Source: Amycolatopsis endophytica | Lineage (GTDB): Bacteria > Actinomycetota > Actinomycetes > Mycobacteriales > Pseudonocardiaceae | Direction: 5' to 3' | DNA length: 64,000 nt | Assembly (NCBI RefSeq): GCF_013410405.1 | Contig: NZ_JACCFK010000001.1 | Coordinates: forward strand, 4,774,001 to 4,838,000 | Shown: positions 15,438 to 24,033 of the stretch, piece after piece | How the letters are laid out: each line of letters starts with the position of its first letter | How positions within the stretch are numbered: the stretch's first letter is position 1 | Translations under genes and position numbers: made by a program | Notes under the pieces: model-generated | The model's input: the letters and a program-made list of their open reading frames with translations, nothing else | What the model was told of the DNA's origin: nothing | Databases searched by the model: none

Positions 15438-17621
15438 ATGACGCGATCGCTGCGCGAGCTGTTCCGTCCGGCCTCCATCGCGCTGGTCGGCGCCACCGAC
15501 AAGTCCGGCTGGTCACTGTCCACTTTCGACAACCTGCGCAATCACCTGTTCGCGGGCAAGGTCTACCTGGTCAACCCGCGCACGGAGGTGGTGCACGGCG
15601 AGCCCGCGCACCGGAGCCTGTCGGCCATCGGGGAACCGGTCGACCTGGTCTATGTCATGGTGCCCACGACCGCGGTGCTGTCGGTGCTGCGGGAGGGCGC
15701 GGAACTGGGAATCCGCAACTACGTGGTGCTCACCGCCGGGTTCGGCGAGACCGGCCCGGCGGGCAAGCGGCTGGAGGACGAGGTCGTGGCGTTCGCGACC
15801 GAGCACGGCCTGACCGTCCTCGGGCCGAACGGCAACGGCTACATCAACGCCGCCGGCTCCACCACTCCGTACGGGCTGCCGATCCCGGCGCCGCTGCTGT
15901 CCGGGCCCGTCGGGGTCGTGTTGCAGAGCGGTGCGCTGGCCAGCTCCGTGCTGGCGTTCGCGCAGGCACGCAACGTCGGGCTGAGCCTGCTGACCTCGAT
16001 GGGCAACGAGGCGATGGTCTCGGTCACCGACGTCATGTCCTACCTGGTGGACGATCCGGACACGTCGGTGATCGCGTTGTTCCTGGAGTCGGTGCGGCAT
16101 CCGGAGGAGTTCGCGCGGGTGTGCCGCCGCGCGGCGCGGGCGGGCAAACCGGTCGTGGCGCTCAAGATCGGCACCAGCGCGCTCGCGTCGAACACCGCGC
16201 AGGCGCACACCGGCGCGCTGGTGGGCGACGACCGGGTGATCGACGCCGCGTTCCGCCGTCTCGGTGTGGTGCGGGTGCACTCGCTGGAGGACCTGATCAT
16301 CACCGCCGGGTTGTTCGCCGAGGTGCGGCGGGTCGGCGGACCGCGGCTCGGGGTGGTCACGCCTTCCGGTGGCGCGTCGGAGATCATCGCGGACCGGGCC
16401 GAGCAGGAGGGCCTGGAACTGCCCGCGTTCGCGCCGGAGACGGTCGACCGGCTGGAGGCGATCGTGCCGGACTTCGCGACCGTGCAGAACCCGCTGGACG
16501 TCACCGGGTACGTGGTGGTCGACCGGACCCTGCTGGGCCGTGCGCTGGAGGTGGTGGCCGACGATCCCGGCATCGACGCGGTGCTGCTGCTCAACGATCT
16601 GCCGCGCGTGACCCCGGCCGATCCGTCGGTGACGCTCACGGTCGCGGGCGCGACCGCCGAGCGGATCCGGCGGGCGCGGGTGCCGGTGGTGGTGGTCAGC
16701 AACGTGCTCGCGGACATCACCGAATTCGGCCGCTATGTGCAGGGGCAGACCGGGTTCCCGTACGTGGCGGGCGGCATCGAGCACGGGATGACCGCGATCG
16801 GAAACGTGGTGCGGTGGTCGGCGAACGTGGTGACCGAGCCGCCCGGGTCACTGTCGCCGCTGCCGGTGGCCGCGGTGCCGGGCGAGGTGTGGGCCGAGCA
16901 CCGTGCGGCGCGTTTCCTGGCCGGGCACGGGATCCCTGTGGTACCCGCCGAGCAGGCCGCGGATGAGGCGGAAGCGGTCGCCGCGGCCGGGCGGTTCGGC
17001 TATCCGGTGGTGCTCAAGGCGGCCGCCGAGGGCCTGGGGCACAAGAGCGACCTCGGTGGAGTGCGGCTGGACCTGACCGGCCCGGACGACGTGCGAGCGG
17101 CGCACCGCGAGGTGATCGGCGCGTTGTCGGCACACGGGATCACCGGGGCGGCCACCCTGGTGCAGCCGCAGCGGCGGGGCGGGGTGGAGCTGCTCGTCGG
17201 CGTGGTGCGCGATCCCGCGTGGGGACTGACCCTGGCGGTCGGCCTGGGCGGGGTGTGGGTGGAGGTGCTGCGCGACAGCGCGTTGCGGCTGCTGCCGGTG
17301 ACCCCGGACGACGTGCGCGGCGCGCTGGCCGAACTCCGCGGCCACGGCCTGCTGACCGGCGCGCGCGGCACCCGGCCGGCCGATCTGCGGCGGTTGTCGG
17401 AGGTCATCGCCTCGATCGGTGACCTGGCGCTGCGGCTCGGACCGGGGCTGGCCGCGCTGGAGGTCAACCCGCTGCTGGTGAACGGGCCGGAGGTGGAGGC
17501 GCTGGACGCGCTGATCACCTGGTCCTGGGGACACCACCGCCGCCGCGGTCCGTCCAAGGGGCGCGGCGGCTGGTGGGTCGTGGTGGAGGAGACCAGGGGC
17601 ATGGGTGCGGGCCCGGAGTGA
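15438..17621 (+). CDS. ADP-forming acyl-CoA synthetase (acetate--CoA ligase family)
   Basis: 727 aa fusion of the alpha and beta halves of the NDP-forming family: CoA-binding Rossmann domain (1-130, SIALVGATDKSGWS), succinyl-CoA-synthetase-like flavodoxin domains (about 150-460), and an ATP-grasp domain (about 490-690; VVLKAAAEGLGHKSDLGGVRLDL). His257 in TAQAHTGALVGD occupies the phosphohistidine position of the archaeal enzyme. The reaction is acid + CoA + ATP to acyl-CoA + ADP + Pi. The last roughly 32 residues after DALITW are Arg/Gly/Trp-rich and unlike the family, so the original stop may have been lost and the gene reads into intergenic DNA. It partners the preceding dehydrogenase; the acid substrate is unknown. 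Confidence 0.88.
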   Translation: MTRSLRELFRPASIALVGATDKSGWSLSTFDNLRNHLFAGKVYLVNPRTEVVHGEPAHRSLSAIGEPVDLVYVMVPTTAVLSVLREGAELGIRNYVVLTAGFGETGPAGKRLEDEVVAFATEHGLTVLGPNGNGYINAAGSTTPYGLPIPAPLLSGPVGVVLQSGALASSVLAFAQARNVGLSLLTSMGNEAMVSVTDVMSYLVDDPDTSVIALFLESVRHPEEFARVCRRAARAGKPVVALKIGTSALASNTAQAHTGALVGDDRVIDAAFRRLGVVRVHSLEDLIITAGLFAEVRRVGGPRLGVVTPSGGASEIIADRAEQEGLELPAFAPETVDRLEAIVPDFATVQNPLDVTGYVVVDRTLLGRALEVVADDPGIDAVLLLNDLPRVTPADPSVTLTVAGATAERIRRARVPVVVVSNVLADITEFGRYVQGQTGFPYVAGGIEHGMTAIGNVVRWSANVVTEPPGSLSPLPVAAVPGEVWAEHRAARFLAGHGIPVVPAEQAADEAEAVAAAGRFGYPVVLKAAAEGLGHKSDLGGVRLDLTGPDDVRAAHREVIGALSAHGITGAATLVQPQRRGGVELLVGVVRDPAWGLTLAVGLGGVWVEVLRDSALRLLPVTPDDVRGALAELRGHGLLTGARGTRPADLRRLSEVIASIGDLALRLGPGLAALEVNPLLVNGPEVEALDALITWSWGHHRRRGPSKGRGGWWVVVEETRGMGAGPE

Positions 17622-17699
17622 AAGGTCTCGCTCACCCAGCGCGTCGGCGACCGGGACGCGGCGCGGGCCGAAGCCCTGCGGCTGCTGATCGTTCGACGG

Positions 17700-18539
17700 T
17701 CACCGGCCCTCGCTCCGCAGGGTTCCGGTCGCGGTCCGGCGTCCGTGGATGTCGCGCACCGCGGTCGCCGTTTCGCCGCTGCCCTCCTCGGCGCGGGCGA
17801 TCAGGCCCTGGTGGTCGAACAGCGGCGAGACCAGCCGGTAGTCCAGCACCTGGTCGCCGCCGCAGCCGGCGGCGCGCGCGGCCTCGGCCATCGCGAGCGC
17901 CTGCAGCGGGCCGTGCGTCAGCAGCCCCGGATACCCCTCGACGTCGCGCGCGTAGTCGCGGTCGTAGTGGATCCGGTGCGCGTTGTAGGTCAGGGCGGAA
18001 AACCGGAACAGCAGCGTCGGCGACACGTCGAGCGCCCAGTCTCCGTCGGCGGCCGGGACGATCGGCGCACCCTCCGGCGCGGTCGGGTTCGCGGAGGACG
18101 CCGGCCGGTAGACGATGTCCTGCCGCTCCTCGACCACGACGTGCCCGCCCTGCTCGATCAGGTGCTCGACCGCGACGAACGTCAGCGGCCCGGACCGGCC
18201 CTGCTTCTCCTGCACCGAACGCACTCGCGTGCGCCGCGTCGCGCGTTCACCGCAGCGCAGGGCACCGCGTGCGCGCACCTGGCCGCCCGCCCACATGCGG
18301 CGGCGGTCCGGGCCCGGGGGAGCGGGCACGCAGTGCCGCACCGGGTGCCCGTCCGGGCCCAGGTCGGCCTGCGCGGGGTGGTCGAGCAGGTAGAACCAGT
18401 GCCACAGCAGGGGAAGTCCCTCGCCGCGGTCGAGATCCGGCACCGGGACGTCCAGCAGAGCACCCAGTGCCTTCGCGGGCCCGGGGAGGAGAAGTTCGGT
18501 GCGCTGGACGACCTCGCCGGACGGCCCGGGGTGCGACAC
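17700..18539 (-). CDS. FAS1-like/HTD2-type acyl dehydratase (mesaconyl-C4-CoA hydratase-like)
   Basis: 279 aa double hotdog. The N-terminal half has the signature seen in this family (WHWFYLLDHPAQADLGPDGHP, then RRMWAGG), and the C-terminal half has the hydratase-like segment FRFSALTYNAHRIHYDRDYARDVEGYPGLLTHGPL, where Asn/His/Asp residues line the site. The family includes mesaconyl-C4-CoA hydratase and 3-hydroxyacyl-thioester dehydratases. GTG 18539 follows a GAGGAGAAGG site 10 bp after the upstream dehydrogenase stop. It is the last gene of a four-gene minus-strand operon (amidase, VOC, dehydrogenase, dehydratase) and should act on the enoyl-CoA made by its neighbour. Confidence 0.82.
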   Translation of the reverse strand: MSHPGPSGEVVQRTELLLPGPAKALGALLDVPVPDLDRGEGLPLLWHWFYLLDHPAQADLGPDGHPVRHCVPAPPGPDRRRMWAGGQVRARGALRCGERATRRTRVRSVQEKQGRSGPLTFVAVEHLIEQGGHVVVEERQDIVYRPASSANPTAPEGAPIVPAADGDWALDVSPTLLFRFSALTYNAHRIHYDRDYARDVEGYPGLLTHGPLQALAMAEAARAAGCGGDQVLDYRLVSPLFDHQGLIARAEEGSGETATAVRDIHGRRTATGTLRSEGR

Positions 18540-18549
18540 GACCTTCTCC

Positions 18550-19701
18550 TCAGATGCGGTGGCGCTGGACGAGTTGCCTGGCGATGACGTTGCGCTGGAT
18601 CTCGTTGGTGCCTTCGCCGACGATCATCAGGGGCGCGTCGCGGAAGTAGCGCTCCACATCGAACTCCGTCGAATATCCGTAGCCACCGTGGATGCGCACG
18701 GCGTTCAGCGCGATCTCCATCGCGGTTTCGGAGGCGAACAGCTTGGCCATCCCGCATTCCAGGTCCGCGCGGTCCCCGGAGTCGTAGCGGCGCGCGGCGT
18801 GGTGCACCAGCTGACGGGCGGCTTCGAGTTTCGTGGCCATGTCGGCGAGGTAGTTGCCGATGGACTGGTGCTGCCAGATCGGCTTGCCGAAGGTCTCCCG
18901 TTCCTGGGCGTAGCGCAGGGAATCCTCCAGTGCCGCGCGCCCGACGCCGAGCGCGCGGGCGGCGACCTGGATGCGGCCGATTTCCAGGCCGCGCATCATC
19001 TGCCCGAAACCGCGGCCCTCCTCGCCGCCCAGCAGCGCCGTCCCGGGCACCCGCACCTCGTCGAAGGACAGCTCGCAGCTCTCCACACCCTGGTAGCCCA
19101 GCTTCGGCAGGTCGCGCGAGACGGAGAATCCGGGAACCTTCTCGACCAGCAGCACGCTGATGCCCTTGTGCGGAGGGTCGGTGTGCGGATCGGTTTTGCA
19201 CAGCAGTGCCACGAGATCCGAGCGGCGGGCGTTGGTGATCCACGTCTTCGACCCGTTGATCACGTAGGAGTCGCCGTCGCGGCGGGCGTGCGTGCGCAGT
19301 GCCTGCAGGTCGGAACCACCGCCCGGTTCGGTCAGCGCCATCGTGGCGCGCACCTCACCGGTGGCCATCCGGGGCAGGTACTTCTCCTGCTGCTCCGGTG
19401 TCCCGTAGGTGACCAGGAGCTTGGCCACCACGGTGTGCCCGCCCATCGCCCCGGCCAGGCTCATCCAGCCCCGCGCGAGTTCCTCGGTGACGGCGGCATA
19501 GCACTGCGCGGAGACGGCCGTGCCGCCCCACGGCCCGGGGATCGCCAGACCGAAGATGCCCATCCGCTTCATCTGCTCGATGAGCTTCTCCGGGTAGGTG
19601 TTGCCGTGCTCCAGCTCTCGCGCGACCGGCCGCACCTCACGGTCGACCCAGTCACCCGCCACCGCCACGATCGCGGCCTCTTCGTCACTCAACCCGTCCA
19701 T
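18550..19701 (-). CDS. Acyl-CoA dehydrogenase
   Basis: 383 aa. Blocks present: ATMALTEPGGGSDLQALRTHARR, VINGSKTWITNARRSD, RETFGKPIWQHQSIGNYLADM, IHGGYGYSTEFDVERYFRDA and the C-terminal IVGEGTNEIQRNVIARQLV with Glu363 as likely base. The VERYFRDAPLMIVGEGTNEIQ ending is typical of short/branched-chain enzymes. ATG 19701 follows GGGGAGGACA. Gap to the VOC gene upstream is 50 bp, and to the hydratase downstream 10 bp. It probably oxidises the acyl-CoA derived from the amide or acid handled by this operon; specificity is not determinable. Confidence 0.88.
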   Translation of the reverse strand: MDGLSDEEAAIVAVAGDWVDREVRPVARELEHGNTYPEKLIEQMKRMGIFGLAIPGPWGGTAVSAQCYAAVTEELARGWMSLAGAMGGHTVVAKLLVTYGTPEQQEKYLPRMATGEVRATMALTEPGGGSDLQALRTHARRDGDSYVINGSKTWITNARRSDLVALLCKTDPHTDPPHKGISVLLVEKVPGFSVSRDLPKLGYQGVESCELSFDEVRVPGTALLGGEEGRGFGQMMRGLEIGRIQVAARALGVGRAALEDSLRYAQERETFGKPIWQHQSIGNYLADMATKLEAARQLVHHAARRYDSGDRADLECGMAKLFASETAMEIALNAVRIHGGYGYSTEFDVERYFRDAPLMIVGEGTNEIQRNVIARQLVQRHRI

Positions 19702-19751
19702 CGGGTGTCCTCCCCTCCGGGATCCGCGGCGCGGGTACCGGGTCATGCCGC

Positions 19752-20186
19752 TCAGTCGAGGCAGAACTCGTTGCCCTCGATGTCCTGCATCGTCAGGCAC
19801 GACTCGTTGTACTCGTCGGCCCGCTGGAGATACAGGCGTTTCGCACCGAGCCGTTCCAGACGGGCGCATTCGGATTCGAGGGCGGCGAGACGTTCCTCGC
19901 CCACGAGGCCGGTTCCGACGCGCACGTCGAGGTGCAGCCGGTTCTTCACGACCTTGCCTTCGGGAACGCGCTGGAAATACAGGCGCGGGCCCGCACCGGC
20001 AGGGTCGGCGCAGACGAACCCCGCGCCCTGGAGCCCGGGTGGCAGCGACCGGTCGTAGGCGTCCCAGCTGTCGAACCCGTCCGGCGGCGGCGGTACGACA
20101 TAGCCGAGCACCTCGCACCAGAACCGGGCGACGCGCTCGGGGTCCGCGCAGTCGAAGGTGATCTGCACCTGTTTGACCGAGGCCAT
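19752..20186 (-). CDS. VOC-superfamily (glyoxalase-like domain) protein
   Basis: 144 aa, single-domain product with two beta-alpha-beta-beta-beta modules: VQITFDCADPERVARFWCEVLGY at the N-terminus and RLHLDVRVG ... TMQDIEGNEFCLD at the C-terminus. This is the small actinobacterial glyoxalase-like type, often of unassigned function (metal-dependent lyase, dioxygenase, epimerase or resistance protein). His and Glu in NRLHLDV and GNEF are candidate metal ligands. ATG 20186 has AGGGTGGG upstream and is preferred over a GTG three codons earlier. It lies 10 bp after the amidase stop, so is clearly in the same operon. A methylmalonyl-CoA-epimerase-like or detoxifying role is speculation. Confidence 0.75.
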   Translation of the reverse strand: MASVKQVQITFDCADPERVARFWCEVLGYVVPPPPDGFDSWDAYDRSLPPGLQGAGFVCADPAGAGPRLYFQRVPEGKVVKNRLHLDVRVGTGLVGEERLAALESECARLERLGAKRLYLQRADEYNESCLTMQDIEGNEFCLD

Positions 20187-20196
20187 GGGACCCACC

Positions 20197-21600
20197 CTAA
20201 CGGTCGAGCACCGGGGCGCGGACGGGCGTGAAGGTGCCGAAGCGGGACTCCAGCACCCGCGCCGCGGCCAGGCAGGTGTCCTCCCGGTACCACGGGCCGA
20301 TCACCTGCACCCCGAGCGGCTGACCGTCGACCACGGCGGTGGGGACGGCGACGGCGGGCACGCCGAGGCACGAGGTCGCCGTGCACAACCGCATGCCGAG
20401 CATGATCCGCAGTGCCGCGTCGGCGTCGGACGGGTCGGCGTCGAAGGGCCGTTCGGTCGTGACCGGACCGAGGATCAGCGGATACTGCCCGGCGAAGGCG
20501 GCCCAGTCCCGCTGCGCGCCGAACCGGGTGGCGGTCGCCGCCAGGTAGCCTTCGAGATCCGCGGGCGGCTGCCGCGCCATCGACAGCTCCATGTGCCGGG
20601 CGGACTCGTCGGTCAGCAGCGCGCGGATCGAGGGCCAGCGCAGGCCGAACTCGGCGGTGATCAGCGTGCCGTAGCTGGTGAGCACGTCGGCCAGGCGCGG
20701 CGGTTCGGCCTCGGTCACCTCGTACCCGGCGTCGGCGAGCGCGTCGGCCGCTCGCCGGATCTGCTCGCGTACCTGCGGGTGCACGCCGAGCCCGGCGGGG
20801 TCGGCGCACACCGCCACCCGCTTCGGCAGCTCCGGTCCCGTGACGGGCGCGGGAACGGTGCGCGGGTCGGCCGGATCGGTCCCGGCGAGCGCACCGAACG
20901 CGAGCCCGAGATCCGCGACGGTGCGGGCGATCGGGCCGTCGACGGGGAACACCTGCGCGGCGAGCGTGGGGTCCTGCCCGCCGATGCGGTGGTCCGTCGC
21001 GATCCGGCCGTGGCTGGGCTTGAGCGCGGCGACCCCGCAGTACATCGCGGGCAGCCGCACCGAGCCGCCGGAGTCGTTGCCCAGCCCGAGCGCGGTCATC
21101 CCGGACGCCGTGGCCGCGCCGTCGCCGCCGCTGGTGCCGCCCGGCGTGCGGATCGTGCCCCACGGGTTGCGGGTCTCGCCGAACAGCTGGCTGACCGTGA
21201 CGTTCCCGCCGATCGTGAGGTCCGGCATGTTGGTGTGCCCCACCGGGATCGCCCCGGCCGCCCGCAACCGCCGCACCGGTGGAGCGTCGGCCGCCGGGAC
21301 CGCGTCCGCGAAGTGCGGCACGCCGTGTGTGGTGGGGTGGCCGGCGACGTCGATGTTCTCCTTCACCGTGAACGGCACCCCGGCCAGCGGGCCCGCGCCG
21401 GTACCGGAACGCACCAGCCGGTCCACGCGGTCGGCCTCCGCCCGCGCCTGTTCGGCGAACCGCACGGTCACCGCGTTGATCAGCGGGTTGACCTCGTCGA
21501 TCCGGGCCAGGTGGGCCTCGATGACTTCCCGCGCGGTCGTTTCGCCCCGTCTCACGGCACCGGCGATGTCCGCGGCGCTCGCGTTCCAGATCTCGTCCAC
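20197..21600 (-). CDS. Amidase (amidase signature family)
   Basis: 467 aa. The Ser-cisSer-Lys triad is visible: Lys in PFTVKENIDVAG, cis-Ser in TPGGTSGGDGAA (Thr replaces the first Ser of the usual GGSSGG, leaving the catalytic one), and nucleophile Ser in GNDSGGSVRLPA. Such enzymes hydrolyse amides to acid and ammonia. GTG 21600 is preferred because TATGTT lies 6 nt before it, matching the leaderless pattern; GTG 21615 would overlap the operator. First gene of the operon with VOC, acyl-CoA dehydrogenase and dehydratase, divergent from a TetR gene. The context suggests release of a carboxylic acid that is then degraded as a CoA ester, although no CoA ligase is in this operon. Confidence 0.88.
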   Translation of the reverse strand: MDEIWNASAADIAGAVRRGETTAREVIEAHLARIDEVNPLINAVTVRFAEQARAEADRVDRLVRSGTGAGPLAGVPFTVKENIDVAGHPTTHGVPHFADAVPAADAPPVRRLRAAGAIPVGHTNMPDLTIGGNVTVSQLFGETRNPWGTIRTPGGTSGGDGAATASGMTALGLGNDSGGSVRLPAMYCGVAALKPSHGRIATDHRIGGQDPTLAAQVFPVDGPIARTVADLGLAFGALAGTDPADPRTVPAPVTGPELPKRVAVCADPAGLGVHPQVREQIRRAADALADAGYEVTEAEPPRLADVLTSYGTLITAEFGLRWPSIRALLTDESARHMELSMARQPPADLEGYLAATATRFGAQRDWAAFAGQYPLILGPVTTERPFDADPSDADAALRIMLGMRLCTATSCLGVPAVAVPTAVVDGQPLGVQVIGPWYREDTCLAAARVLESRFGTFTPVRAPVLDR

Positions 21601-21604
21601 GCCG

Positions 21605-21650
21605 CGAACATACACACCTGTATCCGAATACGCCTCTGTATATTCGGGGC
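21605..21650. promoter_or_regulatory. Overlapping divergent leaderless promoters and TetR operator candidate
   Basis: TATATT (21639-21644) is 6 nt before the TetR ATG; TATGTT (minus strand, 21612-21607) is 6 nt before the amidase GTG. Between them lie palindromic sequences: CGAATA at 21625-21630 pairs with TATTCG at 21641-21646, and GTATCCGAATAC (21620-21631) has GTAT/ATAC arms. A repressor bound here would block both genes. Confidence 0.5.
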
Positions 21651-22277
21651 ATGGCCAGACCGAGCCGCGCGGAAAGCCGCGCCCGCACCAGGCAACGCCT
21701 GCTCATGGCGGCCGCCGAGCTGTTCACCGAACGCGGCGTGAACGGCACCTCGGTCGAGCAGATCGCCGAGCGCGCCGGGTACAGCCGGGGCGCGTTCTAC
21801 GGCAACTTCGCGGACAAACACGACCTCGTGCGCGCGCTGCTGCTCGAACGCACCCGCGCCGAGGAGCGCGAGGTCCGGGAGATGGGGGCCTCTTTCGAGG
21901 CCGCCGCCGGCCGGTTGCGGGAGTGGAACCGCGAGCGCGCGGAACACCTGCCGCAATGGCTGGCGCTGCGGCTGGAGCTGGTGCTGCACGCGCTGCGAGA
22001 CCCGGACAGCAGGCCGCTCGTCGCCGAGCGCGACCGCTTCGCGCGCACGGTGATCGCCGAGGGCGTCCGGGCCGGCGCGCCGGACGCCGATGCCGAGTTC
22101 CTCGCCCTGATCATCCACGCGCTGGAGGACGGCCTGCTGATCCAGCACCTGCTCGCCCCGGACGAGGTCCCGGCCGACATCGTCGTCGACGCGGTGTCCT
22201 GGCTGCTCAGACCGGGATCCACACCCGCATCGGGTGCGGGCCGCGGTTCGCCCAGGCGTAGTACGGGATCAGGGTGA
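21651..22277 (+). CDS. TetR-family transcriptional regulator
   Basis: 208 aa. HTH near residues 14-60: RQRLLMAAAELFTERGVNGTSVEQIAERAGYSRGAFYGNFADKHDLVRALL. The Y-S-R-G-A-F-Y-G-N-F-A-D-K version is characteristic of a large actinobacterial TetR group. The C-terminal domain has a PF-type all-helical ligand fold (LPQWLALRLELVLHALRD). It is divergent from the amidase operon with 50 bp between starts. The last about 24 codons (PGSTPASGAGRG...) overlap the 3' end of the convergent GH127 gene by 71 bp and are low-complexity, implying an eroded or extended tail. Confidence 0.87.
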   Translation: MARPSRAESRARTRQRLLMAAAELFTERGVNGTSVEQIAERAGYSRGAFYGNFADKHDLVRALLLERTRAEEREVREMGASFEAAAGRLREWNRERAEHLPQWLALRLELVLHALRDPDSRPLVAERDRFARTVIAEGVRAGAPDADAEFLALIIHALEDGLLIQHLLAPDEVPADIVVDAVSWLLRPGSTPASGAGRGSPRRSTGSG

Positions 22278-24033
22278 TGTCCGTGGGCCGCGCGGGTGGC
22301 TCCGGGGAACCGAACGGGCGCTGCGGAGTGCCGGGCGTGACCGTGCCGGAACCGTGCAGCACGGTCACCCCGTCCAGCAGGCCCGCACGGTGCTCGGCGC
22401 GCAGGGGCGCCGCCGGGTCCAGCCGGATGTCCTCGAGCACCACATCCGGCTCCTGGTCCGGCTTTTCGAGCGCGTAGACCAGCGGACCCCGCGCCACCGC
22501 GACACAGCCGCGCGTCGCGTCCACCCGGCTCGCGGACACCAGCAGGCGCGCGTGCAGGGGCAGGTTCAGCACCACCTGCTTGCCAGGGCGGAACGTCCGG
22601 CGCACCCGCGCGTACGTGCCCGGTGCGGCCACGGCTCCGTCCACTGTGGAGCCCGAAGCCCACTCCGGAATCCGCAGCGCCAGCTCCACCTCGCGATCCG
22701 GCGCCTCCCGGACGGTGACGACGATCCGGCCTTCCCAGGGGTAGGCGGTCGAAACGTCCACCGCGAAGTCCCCGGCGCGCAGCGAGCTGGGGGAGTAGAG
22801 GTGGATTTCCAGGCCGTCCCGGGACCCGGTCGCGAGGAGATCCGGCAGCCCCGCCAGCGTCCGCATCACGTTCGGCGGGCAGCAGGCGCAGTGGAACCAC
22901 GGACGGCGCCCGTGCGCCGCGGATCGCTGGACATCGGCGCGCGCGCCGGTCCGCCGATGCAGCGTGTTGACGTAGAAGTAACCGGCGCCGTCCAGGGACA
23001 CCGCGGGCAGGACGGCATTGTGCAGCATCAGCTCGATCTGGTCGGCGTAACCCGGATCACCGGTCGCCAGCAGCAGGCGCCACGCCCACCGCACCGCGCC
23101 GATCGCCGCGCACGTCTCCGCGTAGGCCCGGTCCGGCGGAAGCTCGTCCGCGCCACCGAATGCCTCACCGTCCCATCGCGACCCGACGGCACCGGTGACG
23201 TGCTGCTTCCGCGTTCGCATCGCGTCGTACTGCCCTCGCAGCGCCGCCAGCAACCCGGCATCGCCGGTTTCGACGGCGACATCCGTGGCGCCCGCTCCGA
23301 AGTAGACGGCCCGGACGGCATGTCCCTCGACGGTGGCCGCCTCACGCACCGGTACGCGGTCGGCGTAGTGGGCGGGATCGGCGTAGTGCGACGGGTCGAA
23401 CCCCGGTTTCGAGGCGCGGCCGGACCCACGCGAGCCGACGAAGTGCCGGGCCAGGGCGAGGTACCGGGTCTCGCCGGTGTGCCGGTACAGCTCGACCAGA
23501 CCCATCTCCGCGCCAGGGTGACCGTCCAGCTCGGGCCACCCATCGGGCCCGAACGTCGCGGCCAGGTGGTCGGCGAACCGGGTGGCGACGCGCAGCAGCC
23601 CTGTCTCCCCGGCTCGCGCGCAGGCCACCGCCGCCTGGAACAGGTGGCCGGCGCAGTAGTGCTCGTGACTCATCCAGCGCCGGGCGTAGCGAGGCTCGCC
23701 GCGCGCCTGGATCACCGAGTTGAGGTACCCGTCCTCGCACTGAGCGGCGGCGATGGTCCGCGTCAGCTCCCGGAGCCGGCCCGCCAGCGCGTCGTCCGGC
23801 GAGTACGCGTGCTCCAGGGCGGCGGCCTCCATCCACTTGTACACATCGGAGTCCCGGAAGCTGGCCCCCTCGGCGGTCCCGGTGGTTTCCCCGGCCGCGA
23901 TCCGCAGCGCGGCGAGGTTCCCGGCCTCGGCGAGGCGCTGGTGACCCACCGGGATCGCGGCCCGGTTCGCCGCGCGCCGTCGCGCCCAGAAACCACCGGT
24001 GATGCGGCTTCCGGGCAGCGGATGCAGCGTCAT
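22207..24033 (-). CDS. Glycoside hydrolase family 127-like (beta-L-arabinofuranosidase type, former DUF1680)
   Basis: 608 aa. The family hallmark zinc-thiolate site is present: Glu306 and Cys308 in YAETCAAIG, then Cys384 and Cys385 in FHCACCPPNVMR; by alignment with HypBA1 (Glu338, Cys340, Cys417, Cys418) Cys384 would be the nucleophile and Glu306 the acid/base. An alpha-barrel precedes, and C-terminal beta domains follow (VARGPLVYALEKPDQ). No signal peptide, so it acts inside the cell on imported glycosides. ATG 24033 overlaps the sialidase stop (ATGA). It is the last gene of the minus-strand half of the LacI locus. Specificity for L-arabinofuranose is family knowledge, not shown here. Confidence 0.88.
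   Translation of the reverse strand: MTLHPLPGSRITGGFWARRRAANRAAIPVGHQRLAEAGNLAALRIAAGETTGTAEGASFRDSDVYKWMEAAALEHAYSPDDALAGRLRELTRTIAAAQCEDGYLNSVIQARGEPRYARRWMSHEHYCAGHLFQAAVACARAGETGLLRVATRFADHLAATFGPDGWPELDGHPGAEMGLVELYRHTGETRYLALARHFVGSRGSGRASKPGFDPSHYADPAHYADRVPVREAATVEGHAVRAVYFGAGATDVAVETGDAGLLAALRGQYDAMRTRKQHVTGAVGSRWDGEAFGGADELPPDRAYAETCAAIGAVRWAWRLLLATGDPGYADQIELMLHNAVLPAVSLDGAGYFYVNTLHRRTGARADVQRSAAHGRRPWFHCACCPPNVMRTLAGLPDLLATGSRDGLEIHLYSPSSLRAGDFAVDVSTAYPWEGRIVVTVREAPDREVELALRIPEWASGSTVDGAVAAPGTYARVRRTFRPGKQVVLNLPLHARLLVSASRVDATRGCVAVARGPLVYALEKPDQEPDVVLEDIRLDPAAPLRAEHRAGLLDGVTVLHGSGTVTPGTPQRPFGSPEPPARPTDITLIPYYAWANRGPHPMRVWIPV

Noticed and set aside
13514..15541. Extension of the TetR frame to 675 codons
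   Set aside because: The upstream part is antisense to the acyl-CoA dehydrogenase; the ATG at 14122 with AGGAGG and the HTH define the real start.
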